Origin: Amycolatopsis vancoresmycina
Lineage (GTDB): Bacteria; Actinomycetota; Actinomycetes; Mycobacteriales; Pseudonocardiaceae
DNA length: 64,000 bases
Assembly: GCF_000716785.1 (NCBI RefSeq)
Contig: NZ_JNYY01000001.1
Span: 1,178,001-1,242,000, forward strand
Direction of reading: 5' to 3'
The notes beneath the pieces were generated by a model, which saw only the letters and a program-made list of their open reading frames with translations, searched no databases and was not told the origin of the DNA. Below are positions 14,613 to 24,033 of the stretch, in pieces. Both the position numbers and the translations under genes were made by a program. Position 1 is the stretch's first letter. Every line of letters begins with the position of its first letter.

Positions 14613-17435
14613 CTCGATGCCCAGCTCGCCGATCTTCCGGCTGACTTCGCCGGCCTGAGGGTCGTCGAGATCGTCGAAGATGGTCAACGCCTGGTTCCAG
14701 TGGTCCACGGCGACGGCGATCGAACCCGCCTGGCGGGCCGCGTCACCCATGCTGTCCCACGTTCGCGCCTCGCCCTGGCGGTCACCGATCACTCGCCGCA
14801 GGTCCAGTGCCATCTTGTAGTACTCCACCGCGGCGGCGAAATCTTCCAGCATGCAGTTGACCTCACCGAGGTCGTGCAGCATCCATGCCTGGCCCCACCG
14901 GTCGTCGATCTGGCGTCGCACGTCGAGCGCGCGTTCGTACCAGCTCACCGCCTGCTCGTACCGCCGCAGGCCGGCGAACGCTTCACCCAGCCCACCGAGA
15001 ACGGCGCCCTCCGTCCACCGGTCGCCGGTCTTCAGCGCGATCGCGAGGGCGGCCTGGTGTTGTTCGACCGCCTCGTCGAACCGTCCCTGGCTGGCGCGGA
15101 CGAGACCGATGCCCATCCGGACGATGCAGCGGCCGAACTCGGCGATCTCCTCGCTGATCCGCTGCCCGATCAGCTCGCACGTGGCCATGGCCTGCTCGAA
15201 GTACTCCATCGCCCGCTCGTGCGAGCCGAAGTCCCAGTACGCGTAGCCGAGGCTGCCCAGACACCACCCCTCACCGAGGACGTTCTGCGACCGGCGTGCG
15301 GCCTCGAGGCCGGTCGTGTACACCGCGAGCTGATCGGCCCAATGTTTGCGGAGGTAGAAGAAGTTCCACATCGCGGCGGGCACCTGCCACGCCGTCTCGT
15401 ATTCACGCCAGTCGAAGGCCTGCCGGGTCGCGGCGACCAAGTTGGCCCGTTCCGTCTCGCACCATTCGAGCGCCTGGTCGTACCCGGTGAAGTCGAGCGG
15501 CTGCACGTCCGGGCTGTTCCCTCCCACCACGCTGAGGCGCTGGGGGATCAGGAGCCGGTCCGCCGCGGCCGCCGACAGCTTGTACCAGGTCAGCATGCGG
15601 TGGACGGCCGCCACCCGATCCGCCTCGGTTTCCTCCTCGAACGCGCGTTCGTAGGCGTACAACCGAAGCAGGTCGTGGAACTCGTACCTGCCCGGCGTGG
15701 TCTCCTCGACGAGGTGCACGTTCGCCAGTGCCTTGACGATGCGGCCCACCCGCCCCTCGGGAAGCCCGGTCATCGCCGCCGCCGCCGGCAGGCTGACGGT
15801 GCCACCCGCGTGCAGGCCGAGCAACCGGAACACCCTGGCCGCCTCCGGCGACAGCACGCGGTACGACCAGGAAAACACCGTGCGCACCGCCATCGACTCG
15901 TCGTCGCCGGTGTCCAGCAGATCCAGCCGGGACTTCTCGGCAGCCAGCTCCGCCGCCAGATCCGCGAGCGTCGTGCTGGGACGGGTGCACATGCCCTCCG
16001 CGACGATCCGCAGCGCCAGCGGCAGGCGACCGCAGAACCGCACCACGTCGGCTGCCGCCTCCGGATCGGCGTGGATGGCGCTGGTTCCGATGACGTGCCC
16101 GAGAAGCGCCAGTGCGTCGGCGTCCGGCAGCACGTCGAGGGTGACCCGGTGGATCCCCTCCCGGATCGCCAGCTTGCTCATCCGGTTGCGGCTGGTGATG
16201 AGCACCAGGCAGGTCGGCGACCCGGGCAGGAGCGGGGTCACCTGGTCGGCCGACTTCGCGTTGTCCAGGACGACGAGGACCCGACGACCGTCGAGCAGCG
16301 AACGGTAGAGCCCTGCCTGGGCGTCCAGCCCCGGCGGGATCCTCTCCGGAGGCACGTTGAGTGCCCGGAGGAAGTTCTCCAGGACCTCGGCCGGGTCGAG
16401 CGGCGGGCTGTCCGGGTCGTACCCGCGCAGGTTGACGTGCAGGATCCCGTCCGGGAACTCGGTGCGCAGCTGGGCGGCCCAATGCAGCGCCAGCGCGGTC
16501 TTGCCGACGCCGCCGACCCCGTCGATGGCCGTGATGACCACCGTCTGGACGGGTTCCGGCCGTCTCCGCAGCACACCGTTCAAGCGTTCGAGCTCGGCCG
16601 ACCGGCCGATGAAGTGCCTCGTGCCCGGCGGCAATTGCCTGGGCGCCGGGAAGCCCGCGGCCGGTCTGGCAGCACCGGCACGGTCGCCGGCGTTCACCAG
16701 GCCGGCGTCGTTGCGGAGGATCCGCCCCTGCAGTTCGCGCAGTTCAGGACCTGGATCGGCGCCGAGGTCGCTGACGAGGTGCGCGCGCAGCTTCCGGTAG
16801 TGGTCGAGCGCCTCCGCCTGGCGGCCGCACCGGTACAGGGCGAGCATCAGCTGTCCTGCCACGCGCTCGTCCAGCGGGTACGTCCGCGCCCGGGTGGACA
16901 ACGTCGGCAGCAGCTCCGCGTGGTTGCCCTGGCGCAGCTGCAGGTCGTAGTAGTCCAGCTCGGCCGACCGCCGTTCGTTCAGCACCGCTTCGCGGACACC
17001 GTTGAGCCAGTAGGTGTCCAGGTTTGCGAACGGTTCCCCGCGCCAGAGCCCGAGCGCCTCGTCGAACAGCTCGTGCGCCTGCTCTCCGGCTTCGGCCGCC
17101 CGGGCCCGGCTCACCAGCTCGCGGAACCGGTGCAGATCCACGGCGGCCGGGTCGACGTCGATGACGTAACCACCCGATCGCCGCCGGATGACGGCGCCGT
17201 CGAGCTCGGCGCACACCCGGCGCAGGTGGGAAACGTACCCGTAGAGGGTGTCGCGGGCACGGGCAGGTGGACTGCCACCCCAGACACGCTCCGTGAGCTG
17301 GTCGATCGAGACGGGCCTGTTCGCTTCCACCAGCAGAACAGTGAGCACGCACTGCTGACGCGCATGGCCGAGCTCCACCAACCGGCCGCTGACCTGCGCT
17401 TCCACCGCACCGAGGAGTGCGAACCGCACACCCAT
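14607..17435 (-). CDS. SARP/AfsR-type regulator (wHTH-BTAD-NB-ARC-TPR)
   Basis: A 942-residue DNA-binding activator. Domains in order: OmpR-type winged helix (~1-95), bacterial transcriptional activation domain (~100-245), NB-ARC ATPase (~275-560, P-loop GVGGVGKTA at ~306-314, LVVLDNA Walker B) and C-terminal TPR repeats (~620-930). Such proteins switch on antibiotic clusters by binding direct heptamer repeats near -35 elements. The start MGVRFALLG leaves a 105-bp gap to the divergent LuxR gene. As the largest cluster-situated regulator it is the prime candidate activator of this pathway. Confidence 0.93.
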   Translation of the reverse strand: MGVRFALLGAVEAQVSGRLVELGHARQQCVLTVLLVEANRPVSIDQLTERVWGGSPPARARDTLYGYVSHLRRVCAELDGAVIRRRSGGYVIDVDPAAVDLHRFRELVSRARAAEAGEQAHELFDEALGLWRGEPFANLDTYWLNGVREAVLNERRSAELDYYDLQLRQGNHAELLPTLSTRARTYPLDERVAGQLMLALYRCGRQAEALDHYRKLRAHLVSDLGADPGPELRELQGRILRNDAGLVNAGDRAGAARPAAGFPAPRQLPPGTRHFIGRSAELERLNGVLRRRPEPVQTVVITAIDGVGGVGKTALALHWAAQLRTEFPDGILHVNLRGYDPDSPPLDPAEVLENFLRALNVPPERIPPGLDAQAGLYRSLLDGRRVLVVLDNAKSADQVTPLLPGSPTCLVLITSRNRMSKLAIREGIHRVTLDVLPDADALALLGHVIGTSAIHADPEAAADVVRFCGRLPLALRIVAEGMCTRPSTTLADLAAELAAEKSRLDLLDTGDDESMAVRTVFSWSYRVLSPEAARVFRLLGLHAGGTVSLPAAAAMTGLPEGRVGRIVKALANVHLVEETTPGRYEFHDLLRLYAYERAFEEETEADRVAAVHRMLTWYKLSAAAADRLLIPQRLSVVGGNSPDVQPLDFTGYDQALEWCETERANLVAATRQAFDWREYETAWQVPAAMWNFFYLRKHWADQLAVYTTGLEAARRSQNVLGEGWCLGSLGYAYWDFGSHERAMEYFEQAMATCELIGQRISEEIAEFGRCIVRMGIGLVRASQGRFDEAVEQHQAALAIALKTGDRWTEGAVLGGLGEAFAGLRRYEQAVSWYERALDVRRQIDDRWGQAWMLHDLGEVNCMLEDFAAAVEYYKMALDLRRVIGDRQGEARTWDSMGDAARQAGSIAVAVDHWNQALTIFDDLDDPQAGEVSRKIGELGIEL

Positions 17436-17573
17436 GAAGTTCCCCCTACGCGTCGCCCTCCTCTCCACTGAAGCGGCTGTGGCGCCGCCGTTCAAGGTTT
17501 TCCGCAGATCCGCCCCGGACTGACGACGCAGAGTCATCCCATGGGCAACGCACCTGGGAAGGGGTCGAGCGGA

Positions 17574-17795
17574 ATGGACACCTCGGACACCAAGGAGGAA
17601 CGCAGGCAGCTCACACCACCCGAACGGACCGTGGCCGCGCTGGTGAGCGAAGGTCTCACCAACCAGCAGGTGGCCAGGCGGCTGAACCGCTCGCCACACA
17701 CCGTGAACTTCCACCTGCGCAACATCTTCCGCAAGCTCGGCGTCCGCTCACGGGTCGAACTGGCCGCCTACGTGCACCGTCGGCTCCCCCGGTAG
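17574..17795 (+). CDS. Stand-alone LuxR-type helix-turn-helix protein
   Basis: A 73-residue protein (84 if begun at ATG 17541) consisting almost only of a GerE/LuxR DNA-binding domain: TPPERTVAALVSEGLTNQQVARRLNRSPHTVNFHLRNIFRKLGVRSRVELAAYV. There is no sensor or receiver domain. GGAAGGGG precedes the ATG at 17574, while none is seen before 17541. It is transcribed divergently from the SARP gene and convergently with the biosynthetic operon, so it is probably a second cluster regulator. Confidence 0.85.
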   Translation: MDTSDTKEERRQLTPPERTVAALVSEGLTNQQVARRLNRSPHTVNFHLRNIFRKLGVRSRVELAAYVHRRLPR

Positions 17796-17808
17796 CCGGC
17801 CACACGTG

Positions 17809-17846
17809 CATGAGCTGCCATCGCCGAGTCGCGATGGCAGCTCATG
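17809..17846. terminator. Bidirectional terminator between luxR-like gene and methyltransferase gene
   Basis: CATGAGCTGCCATCG and its exact complement form a 15-bp stem around an 8-nt loop in the space between two convergent genes. Confidence 0.8.
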
Positions 17847-17861
17847 CCGGAACACCGGGGA

Positions 17862-18542
17862 CTACACGAACTCGAGCAGACTGATCTCCACCGGGAAGTC
17901 GCCGACCTGGCCCTGGGTCGTTCGTGCGGTCCGCACCTCGAAGCCGGCCTCACGGGCGAGCTCCGTCAACGTCACCCGGTCGCCGAGGCTGTTGAAGCCG
18001 AGGAACAACCGGCCGCCCGGCTCGAGGAACCGTCCCGCCTGCGCGAGGTACCTGCGGTGGGTGTCGTAGTGCCGGTCGAAGAACGCCCACTGCAGGTCAT
18101 CGGTATAGGCGAACTCGTCCGGCGCGTTGATCACGTTCGAGTTCCAGAAGATCACGTCGTACCTCGTACCGGGCTCGATGGCGTCGAACAGGTCGGTCCG
18201 CAGCACGCGGACCCGGTCGCGCACGCCGTGCCGTTCCGCGTTGGCCCTGGCGTTCTCCGCCGCCGCGGCCGAGATGTCGGCCGCGGTGACCGTGGCACAG
18301 CCACGCAGCGCCGCTGACACCGCTGTCACCCCGGCGCCGGTCCCCACCTCGAGGAAACTGCCGTTCACCGGGTAGGGCAGCCATTCGGTGAACAGCGTGG
18401 TCGACATCGTCAACGTCGGTGCGAACACGCCCGGCAGCAGTGTCCAAGTCCGGCCGAGCAGCTCGAATTCCGACGACCGGGCGGCCTCGGCACCATGCCG
18501 GGTGGTGAGGGCGTTGCCGACGTCGAGACGATTTGTGTTCAT
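17862..18542 (-). CDS. SAM-dependent methyltransferase
   Basis: A 226-residue class I methyltransferase. The SAM-binding motif GSFLEVGTGAGVTAVSAAL, the acidic TAADISAAAAENARANA and RVRVLRTDLFDAI are clear. The motif after strand 4 reads FWNSNVINAP rather than NPPY, so it is not a standard glutamine N5-methyltransferase despite the small-domain resemblance. It is the last gene of the five-gene minus-strand operon: its ATG directly abuts the GpgS-like stop codon (TGAATG). Methylation of the final scaffold is the likely role; the position is unknown. Confidence 0.85.
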   Translation of the reverse strand: MNTNRLDVGNALTTRHGAEAARSSEFELLGRTWTLLPGVFAPTLTMSTTLFTEWLPYPVNGSFLEVGTGAGVTAVSAALRGCATVTAADISAAAAENARANAERHGVRDRVRVLRTDLFDAIEPGTRYDVIFWNSNVINAPDEFAYTDDLQWAFFDRHYDTHRRYLAQAGRFLEPGGRLFLGFNSLGDRVTLTELAREAGFEVRTARTTQGQVGDFPVEISLLEFV

Positions 18543-19514
18543 TCACGAAACCTCCGCTCCTGCTGATGCCATCCGGCGGTGGTGGGCCGCGACCGAGCGC
18601 GCGGGCGGGCGCTCCGCCGTGGGTACCGGCCGGACGAGCTCTTCCTGCCGGCCGTCGAGCCGGGAGAACTGGGTGAGGTCGGCGGCGGAGGGCACGAGCT
18701 GACGCACCGGCGACCGGCGCAGCGCGGTGTGCATGATCGTGGCGGCCATGAACCCCAAGTCCCCCACGGACTGGTGGGACGACTGCTCCAGGCGGCCCAG
18801 ATCGACCTGGGCGATTCCGTCGAGGCCGACCAAGTGCAGCGCGTCCAGGAGCATGGCGATCTCGACGCCGTAGCCACTGGCGAACGGCAGCCGCTCGAGT
18901 GTCGAGCGGCGACCGGCACACTGTCCGGACAATGGCTGGATCACCCCGGACAGTTCGGGCCAGTACAGGTTGAGCAACGGACGCGCGACAAGCTCGGTGA
19001 CCCGGCCACCGCCGACCTGCGTACTGCCCTCGCCGTTCACGGGACGATCGAAGAACGCCTTCACGAAGGACACCGCCGGGTCGTCCAGCAGCGGCCCCAC
19101 GAGCCCGGCGACATAGTGCGGTCCCACGCCGATCAGGTCGGAGTCGAGGAAGACGACGATGTCACCCGAGGTCACGAACTGCGACTTCCACAGCGCCTCC
19201 CCCTTGCCCGGCCGGTGGCCAAGCTCGGGCCGGATCTCGCCGGCGGACACCACCCGCGCGCCGGCCTCGGTGGCCACCGCGACCGTGTCGTCGGTCGATC
19301 CCGTGTCGACGACCACGAGCTCGTCGACCAGCGGAACCTCGTCGACGACGGCGTCCTTCAGGGTGGTGACGATGGCGCCGACGGTGTCCTGTTCGTCCAG
19401 CGCCGGGAGTACCACGCTGATGGTCTGGTCCTCCTTGCACGCCGCCAGCGCCGCCGGGCTCCACCGCGACCGGTAGGTACGCCGGTGGAACCAATTCCGC
19501 ACGTCCGCGCGCAC
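18543..19514 (-). CDS. gpgS: Glucosyl-3-phosphoglycerate synthase-like glycosyltransferase (GT81)
   Basis: A 323-residue GT-A glycosyltransferase closely following mycobacterial GpgS: TISVVLPALDEQDTVG, DELVVVDTGSTDDT, RPGKGEALWKS, GDIVVFLDSDLIG (DxD-type metal site), GGGRVTELVARPLL, QPLSGQCAG, LPFASGYGVEI and IAQVDLG. GpgS transfers glucose from an NDP-glucose to 3-phosphoglycerate. I start at GTG 19514, one base after the MFS stop. No cognate phosphatase (GpgP) is nearby, and its presence inside a natural-product operon suggests either a phosphoglycerate-derived building block or glucosylation of a related acid (inference). Confidence 0.87.
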   Translation of the reverse strand: MRADVRNWFHRRTYRSRWSPAALAACKEDQTISVVLPALDEQDTVGAIVTTLKDAVVDEVPLVDELVVVDTGSTDDTVAVATEAGARVVSAGEIRPELGHRPGKGEALWKSQFVTSGDIVVFLDSDLIGVGPHYVAGLVGPLLDDPAVSFVKAFFDRPVNGEGSTQVGGGRVTELVARPLLNLYWPELSGVIQPLSGQCAGRRSTLERLPFASGYGVEIAMLLDALHLVGLDGIAQVDLGRLEQSSHQSVGDLGFMAATIMHTALRRSPVRQLVPSAADLTQFSRLDGRQEELVRPVPTAERPPARSVAAHHRRMASAGAEVS

Positions 19515-19515
19515 G

Positions 19516-20703
19516 TCAGGCCTCCACCCGGACCCGGGGATTCGCGCGGGACGCGGCGACCGCACTCGCCCCGACCAACAGCAGCGCGATGGCCACGCAG
19601 CACAACACCGCCGCCGGCGGCGTCGAGGCGCTGAGCACGAGTCCGACCGTGGTCGCCGTGACGCTGTAGCCGGCCCCCTGGACGGCGTAGCCGATCGAGT
19701 AACCGGCCGTGTGCATCCGGCCGGGCAGTCGTTCCCGGAGCCAGAGGTTGCGCGCGACCATGGTCCCGGCCTGGAGCAGGCCCGCGCACAGCAGGCCGAG
19801 CCAGATGCCCGGCAGGCCGGGGAGGACGGCGACCGAGAGAACGGCGACGGACGTGGCGCCGAGCATCGTCAGCGTCTGCCTGGCCGGGCTGCCCGGCCAG
19901 GTGCGCAACCCGTAGCAGAGCGAGCCGGCAGCGGTCACGATCGAGAACGTCATGAGCAACGGTCCGGCCCAGCCCACGGCCAGCTGCCGGTACTCCAGCA
20001 GCGCGGGCAGGGCGAGTTCGGCTGACGCGAGCAGCGCCATGGACGCGGCGCTGGTGACGTATATCGGCCACGCCGCGGCCAAGGAGCGCAACAGCGGCCG
20101 TGCGTGCCGCTCGTCCTCCGCCCGAGGCGATCCGGGCGGCATTCGGACGAGCAACAGCGCCGCAACCACGGCACAGCCCGCGGCGATGAGCAGCGGCGCG
20201 CCCGGACCGACCCGCAGTGCCATGAGCACGACCAAGCCGGGTGCGGCGGCCCAGATCGTCTGGGTGAGGGCTGCTTCGACGCTGAGAGCGGGTGCCGCGT
20301 CCTGATCCGGCACCGCGCTCGTGATGAGCGTGCGCAGCCCGCCCGGGCTCGCCGCGGGCCCCGCCCCGGCGAAGAAGGCGCAGATCACCAGCAACGCGGG
20401 CGACGCGGTACGGGCCAGCACCAGGCCGCCGAACGCGGCCGCGCCGACCAGCATGCCCAGTGCGAGGTGCCGGCGCGTCGTCTCGGGGGTCAGCCACAGG
20501 CCCAGCACCGGCGCACCCACAACCTCACCCAGGACGTAGGTGGCGGCGAGCGAGGCGCCCAGGGTGTACCCACCCGGCAGTTCGCGCACGAGGAACACCA
20601 TGCCGATCGACGCCATCGCGATCGGCACCTTCCCGGCCGTGGCCACCAGCACCCACCGGAAGAACCGCCGGCTCAGCAGCCGCCGGTAGCCCGACCCGCT
20701 CAT
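19516..20703 (-). CDS. MFS exporter
   Basis: A 395-residue integral membrane protein with about 12 hydrophobic segments, starting MSGSGYRRLLSRRFFRWVL. Features such as VLGEVVGAPVLGLWLTPETTRR, PGGLRTLITSAVPDQD and a long central loop (~180-200) fit actinobacterial drug-efflux MFS proteins. Its ATG overlaps the ligase stop in ATGA. In context it most likely exports the pathway product and provides self-resistance; this is inferred from operon position. Confidence 0.86.
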   Translation of the reverse strand: MSGSGYRRLLSRRFFRWVLVATAGKVPIAMASIGMVFLVRELPGGYTLGASLAATYVLGEVVGAPVLGLWLTPETTRRHLALGMLVGAAAFGGLVLARTASPALLVICAFFAGAGPAASPGGLRTLITSAVPDQDAAPALSVEAALTQTIWAAAPGLVVLMALRVGPGAPLLIAAGCAVVAALLLVRMPPGSPRAEDERHARPLLRSLAAAWPIYVTSAASMALLASAELALPALLEYRQLAVGWAGPLLMTFSIVTAAGSLCYGLRTWPGSPARQTLTMLGATSVAVLSVAVLPGLPGIWLGLLCAGLLQAGTMVARNLWLRERLPGRMHTAGYSIGYAVQGAGYSVTATTVGLVLSASTPPAAVLCCVAIALLLVGASAVAASRANPRVRVEA

Positions 20704-22031
20704 CGGTGCGCGCCGAACAGCTCGGCGACCTCGGCCTCCAGCTTCTCCGCCTCGGGCCCGTCCGCGGCGACGAGCAGCAACTCCCCGGACGCGCCTTCCG
20801 GGACGTGGTCGTGGACCGAGATGATCACACCGCGCCGGGTCGTCCGGTCGTAAGCCAGGCCGCGCTCGGTGAGGCCGCGCAGCGCGTCCTCGAACGAGGT
20901 GAAGGAGCACTGGCGCAGCTCGACGATCACCCGGTCGGCGAGGTACCCGGCGCCGACGACCTGCTCGCCGATCAGGTGGATGTGCGTGGAGCCGTTGGTC
21001 CGGCAGTTGAACTCGTTGACCAGGATGTCGCCGCTCGGCGCGACCACGCCGTCGACACTCATCGTCCCGCGGTACCCCAGCCCCCGGACCGCTTTGCCCA
21101 GCCGTTCCGCGTGCGCGAGGAACGCGGCGAACGCGGGCAGTGCCGCGGCCGGTGCGGGGATGACGAGTCCGTTGAGGACCGGTTCGAGACGCAGCTGCCC
21201 GTGTCCGACCAGTCTGATGCCGGAATCGGTCACGAGCAGCTCGACGTAGACGGAGGTCGACTCGACGAGGTAGTGCTCGATCACCACCCGCTGCCGGCCG
21301 CAGTCCGAGTACCGCGCCCAGTTGACGCCGAAGTGAGCCGACACGGCGGCGCGGTCCGCGAGCACCTCGACCCGGTGCGCGCCGAGCGGGGGCACACCGG
21401 CGGCCGGGCTGAGGATCACGTGCCCTTCGTTGTCCTTCTGGAAATCCTGTTTGACGATCACCGCCCGGCCGGCGGAAAGCATCCTCCCGGCGTAGCTCTC
21501 CGCGTCCGCCCGGTGCTCGGTCACGATCCCCTCCGGAACCGGCACCTCGATCCCGGATGCGATGGCCCGGAACGCCGCCTTGCTGTTCAGCAGCTTGCCG
21601 CCGCACTGGGCCAGGAACCCGAAACCCGGTGTGGCACTGCCGATTCCGAGGTCGCGAGCCAGTTTGATGACGGCCTCGTCGAAGTGGAACGGAACGACTG
21701 TGTCGACCCGGGTCGCCGCCACCAGATCCCGAAGCCGAGCCAGGAACTCCGGGTGGCCGAGGCGGTCCCGGCCGAGGACGCCGTCGCCGAACCGGCCGGG
21801 CGGCGGTACGACCACGTGCACGGTCGCCGGGTCCACTTCCATGAAGTCCAGGACATAGCGGAGGTGCGGCTCGCACGGCGCAATCGGCAGCACCAGGATG
21901 TCTCCCGGGGTGAGGCACCACGCCATCCGGGCCGCCTGGTTGCCCACGTACCGGCTGTACCGGGGTGAGACGGACTCCGGGTCGCCCATCATGTCCTCGG
22001 ACCGCTGGTTGCTGACGATCAGTGTGCTCAT
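20700..22031 (-). CDS. PGM1-like ATP-grasp peptide ligase
   Basis: A 443-residue ATP-grasp enzyme with a pre-ATP-grasp N-terminus (SNQRSEDMMGDPESVSPR, then LTPGDILVLPIAP). The ATP-grasp core shows GGKLLNSKAAFR, AVIVKQDFQKDNEGH, VELLVTDSG, LGYRGTMSVDGVVAPSGDILVNEFNCRTNGSTH (metal and phosphate site) and a C-terminal PGM1-type tail. This order matches the pheganomycin ligase family, which activates a carboxylate as acyl phosphate and couples it to an amine. Both start and stop overlap neighbours by ATGA. No precursor-peptide gene is evident, so the amine partner may be a free amino acid or the PhzD product (inference). Confidence 0.84.
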   Translation of the reverse strand: MSTLIVSNQRSEDMMGDPESVSPRYSRYVGNQAARMAWCLTPGDILVLPIAPCEPHLRYVLDFMEVDPATVHVVVPPPGRFGDGVLGRDRLGHPEFLARLRDLVAATRVDTVVPFHFDEAVIKLARDLGIGSATPGFGFLAQCGGKLLNSKAAFRAIASGIEVPVPEGIVTEHRADAESYAGRMLSAGRAVIVKQDFQKDNEGHVILSPAAGVPPLGAHRVEVLADRAAVSAHFGVNWARYSDCGRQRVVIEHYLVESTSVYVELLVTDSGIRLVGHGQLRLEPVLNGLVIPAPAAALPAFAAFLAHAERLGKAVRGLGYRGTMSVDGVVAPSGDILVNEFNCRTNGSTHIHLIGEQVVGAGYLADRVIVELRQCSFTSFEDALRGLTERGLAYDRTTRRGVIISVHDHVPEGASGELLLVAADGPEAEKLEAEVAELFGAHR

Positions 22032-23917
22032 CGGGTTGCTCCCCTTGCGGTTGTCGCGTGCAGCAGCGGTGCCACCATGTCGGCGAGGATGTCCACGCCG
22101 TCGGTGGTGAGCACGGATTCGGGGTGGAACTGCGTACTGCGGAAGCGTTCGCCGCGCAGTGCGTGTATCTCGCCGGTGGCGGCGTCCCCGCACACGCTGA
22201 CCGGTACGGCGGGCACGTGGTCCGCGAGCGCGACGAACGTGTTGTAGAACCCGACCTTCGTGTGCCGGCCGAACAGGTCGATCCCGATCCGGCGGCCCTG
22301 GTCGGGTGGTCGTTTCGGCACGACCGGAAAGCCGAGCACCCCGCACAGGATCTGGTGTCCGAGACAGATCGAAACGAACGGCCGGCCGCTGTCGAGCAGC
22401 CGCTCGGTGATGGCGCGCAGCGCAGCCTGCCGGCGTTGGTGGACGTGCCGCGGGTCGCCGGGACCAGGCCCTACGACCACGAGGTCGAAGCCGTCGGTGT
22501 CACCGACATCGTCGAAGGGCCGCGTCGTGACCGCGAGGCCGAGCGCCCGCAGCTGGTAGGCGAGCATCGCCGTGAAGGTGTCCTCGGCGTCGACCACGAC
22601 CGCCGTGTGACCGGCGAGGTCGCCGGACCGCCGGCCACTGTCCGGATCCAGCCAGAACGGCGCCAGGTCGGGTGTGCGCGCACCCAGGGCCTGGTGCACG
22701 GCCGGACTCAGCTCGGCAAGTCCGGCCGGACCAGGCCCTGGGGCCTCCCTCCCCCCGGTCATCATCGCGTTCAGCAGTCCCGCGGCCTTCGCCCGCGTCT
22801 CCGCTGCCTCGCTCCGCGGGCACGAGTGCCGGACCAGCGTCGCTCCGACTCCGATCCGGAACCGGCCGGTCGCAGCGATCTCGGCGGTCCGGATGACGAT
22901 CGACGAGTCGAGCACCGGTCCACCGGCCGTGCCGGTTCCCAGCAGCGCCACCACCCCGCTGTAGTAGCCGCGGCCGGTCCGTTCGTGGCGGGACAGGACC
23001 TGGCAGGCGTTCTCGAGCGGGCTGCCGGTGACGGTCGGCGCGAACATCGTCTCGTGGAGGATGTGGCGCACGTCCCCGGGGGTCCGCCCGTGCACCCGGT
23101 ATTCGGTGTGCGCCACCCGGGCCATCTCCCGCAGGTAGGGGCCCGAGACGCGGACGCCGTCGACGCAGAGCCGGGCCATCATCTTCAGCTCCTCGTCGAC
23201 GACCATGGACAGCTCGTCGATCTCCTTCTGGTCGGCGAGGAAATCCAGCAAACCGGGAACGGTCGGCCCGGTGGGCGGATAACGGTACGTTCCGCTGATC
23301 GGACTCATGATCATCGCCCCGCCGGCGACACTGACGTGCCGTTCCGGGGTGGCTCCGATGAATGTCCGCGATCCGGTGTGGAAAAGGAATGTCCAGTAGG
23401 CGCCGAACTCGTGGGTGAGCAGCCGACGGAAGATCGCCAGCGCTTTCCGGGTGGAAAAATCGGCAATGGTCGCGGCGTACGTGCGCCGCAGCACGAAGTT
23501 CGCACCCTGTCCGGTTCCTATTTCCTGGCGAACGACCGCCCGGGCCAGGTCCGCGTACTCGTCGTCGGTCAGGTCGAAGCGGCCGTCGGTCACGGCGACG
23601 GGTTCGTCGGGAAGCCACCGGAAGACGTCATCGAGCGACATCCGGCCCTGCTCGCGCACCCGCATGGCGAGCAACGGCGCACCGTCGTCCACGCAGGCGA
23701 ACCCGCGCTCGGCGATCTGCCGGAACGGGATCATCGCCAGCGTCTCATGGCCTGCTCGCGAGCGCTCACCCGCCGGCGGGAGATCCTGCAGAGAACGGAT
23801 CTCGGCCACCTCGCCGGAGAGGAACTCGATTTCGCGCCCACCGCCGACGGCCGGCCGGTGCAGCAGCGCGAAAGGTGCGTTCCGCCGCAGCAGTTGATCC
23901 ACGGTTCCTTTGCCCAT
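22028..23917 (-). CDS. phzE: PhzE-type chorismate aminating enzyme (ADIC synthase)
   Basis: A 629-residue fusion. The N-terminal chorismate-binding (anthranilate-synthase-like) domain is ~1-400 (TFIGATPERHVSVAGG, MSPISGTYRY, PTVTGSPLENACQ, GRGYYSGVVALLG, RIGVGATLVRHS). The class I glutamine amidotransferase domain is ~430-625, with VVVGPGPGDPRH, the nucleophile in SICLGHQILCG and FHPESVLT. PhzE makes 2-amino-2-deoxyisochorismate from chorismate and glutamine. ATG at 23917 is chosen over TTG two codons upstream. It is the first gene of the minus-strand operon (PhzE, ligase, MFS, GpgS-like, methyltransferase) and divergent from the DAHP synthase gene. Confidence 0.93.
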   Translation of the reverse strand: MGKGTVDQLLRRNAPFALLHRPAVGGGREIEFLSGEVAEIRSLQDLPPAGERSRAGHETLAMIPFRQIAERGFACVDDGAPLLAMRVREQGRMSLDDVFRWLPDEPVAVTDGRFDLTDDEYADLARAVVRQEIGTGQGANFVLRRTYAATIADFSTRKALAIFRRLLTHEFGAYWTFLFHTGSRTFIGATPERHVSVAGGAMIMSPISGTYRYPPTGPTVPGLLDFLADQKEIDELSMVVDEELKMMARLCVDGVRVSGPYLREMARVAHTEYRVHGRTPGDVRHILHETMFAPTVTGSPLENACQVLSRHERTGRGYYSGVVALLGTGTAGGPVLDSSIVIRTAEIAATGRFRIGVGATLVRHSCPRSEAAETRAKAAGLLNAMMTGGREAPGPGPAGLAELSPAVHQALGARTPDLAPFWLDPDSGRRSGDLAGHTAVVVDAEDTFTAMLAYQLRALGLAVTTRPFDDVGDTDGFDLVVVGPGPGDPRHVHQRRQAALRAITERLLDSGRPFVSICLGHQILCGVLGFPVVPKRPPDQGRRIGIDLFGRHTKVGFYNTFVALADHVPAVPVSVCGDAATGEIHALRGERFRSTQFHPESVLTTDGVDILADMVAPLLHATTARGATR

Positions 23918-24033
23918 GCCCAAAGCCTCGAACCCGGCGACCGGTCCGGCAACTACCTGTGCGAGTGGTTGGCCGACCGGCCGGATGCTCGTTACCGTGT
24001 CGACAAACGCAGGAAGCCGACGGGACAGCCGCT
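23918..24033. promoter_or_regulatory. Divergent promoter region of the two biosynthetic operons
   Basis: 116 bp separate the phzE-like and DAHP synthase genes. TTGGCC (23969-23974) and TACCGT (23993-23998) are 18 bp apart and could be the plus-strand -35/-10 pair. I could not identify clear SARP heptamer repeats by eye. Confidence 0.35.
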
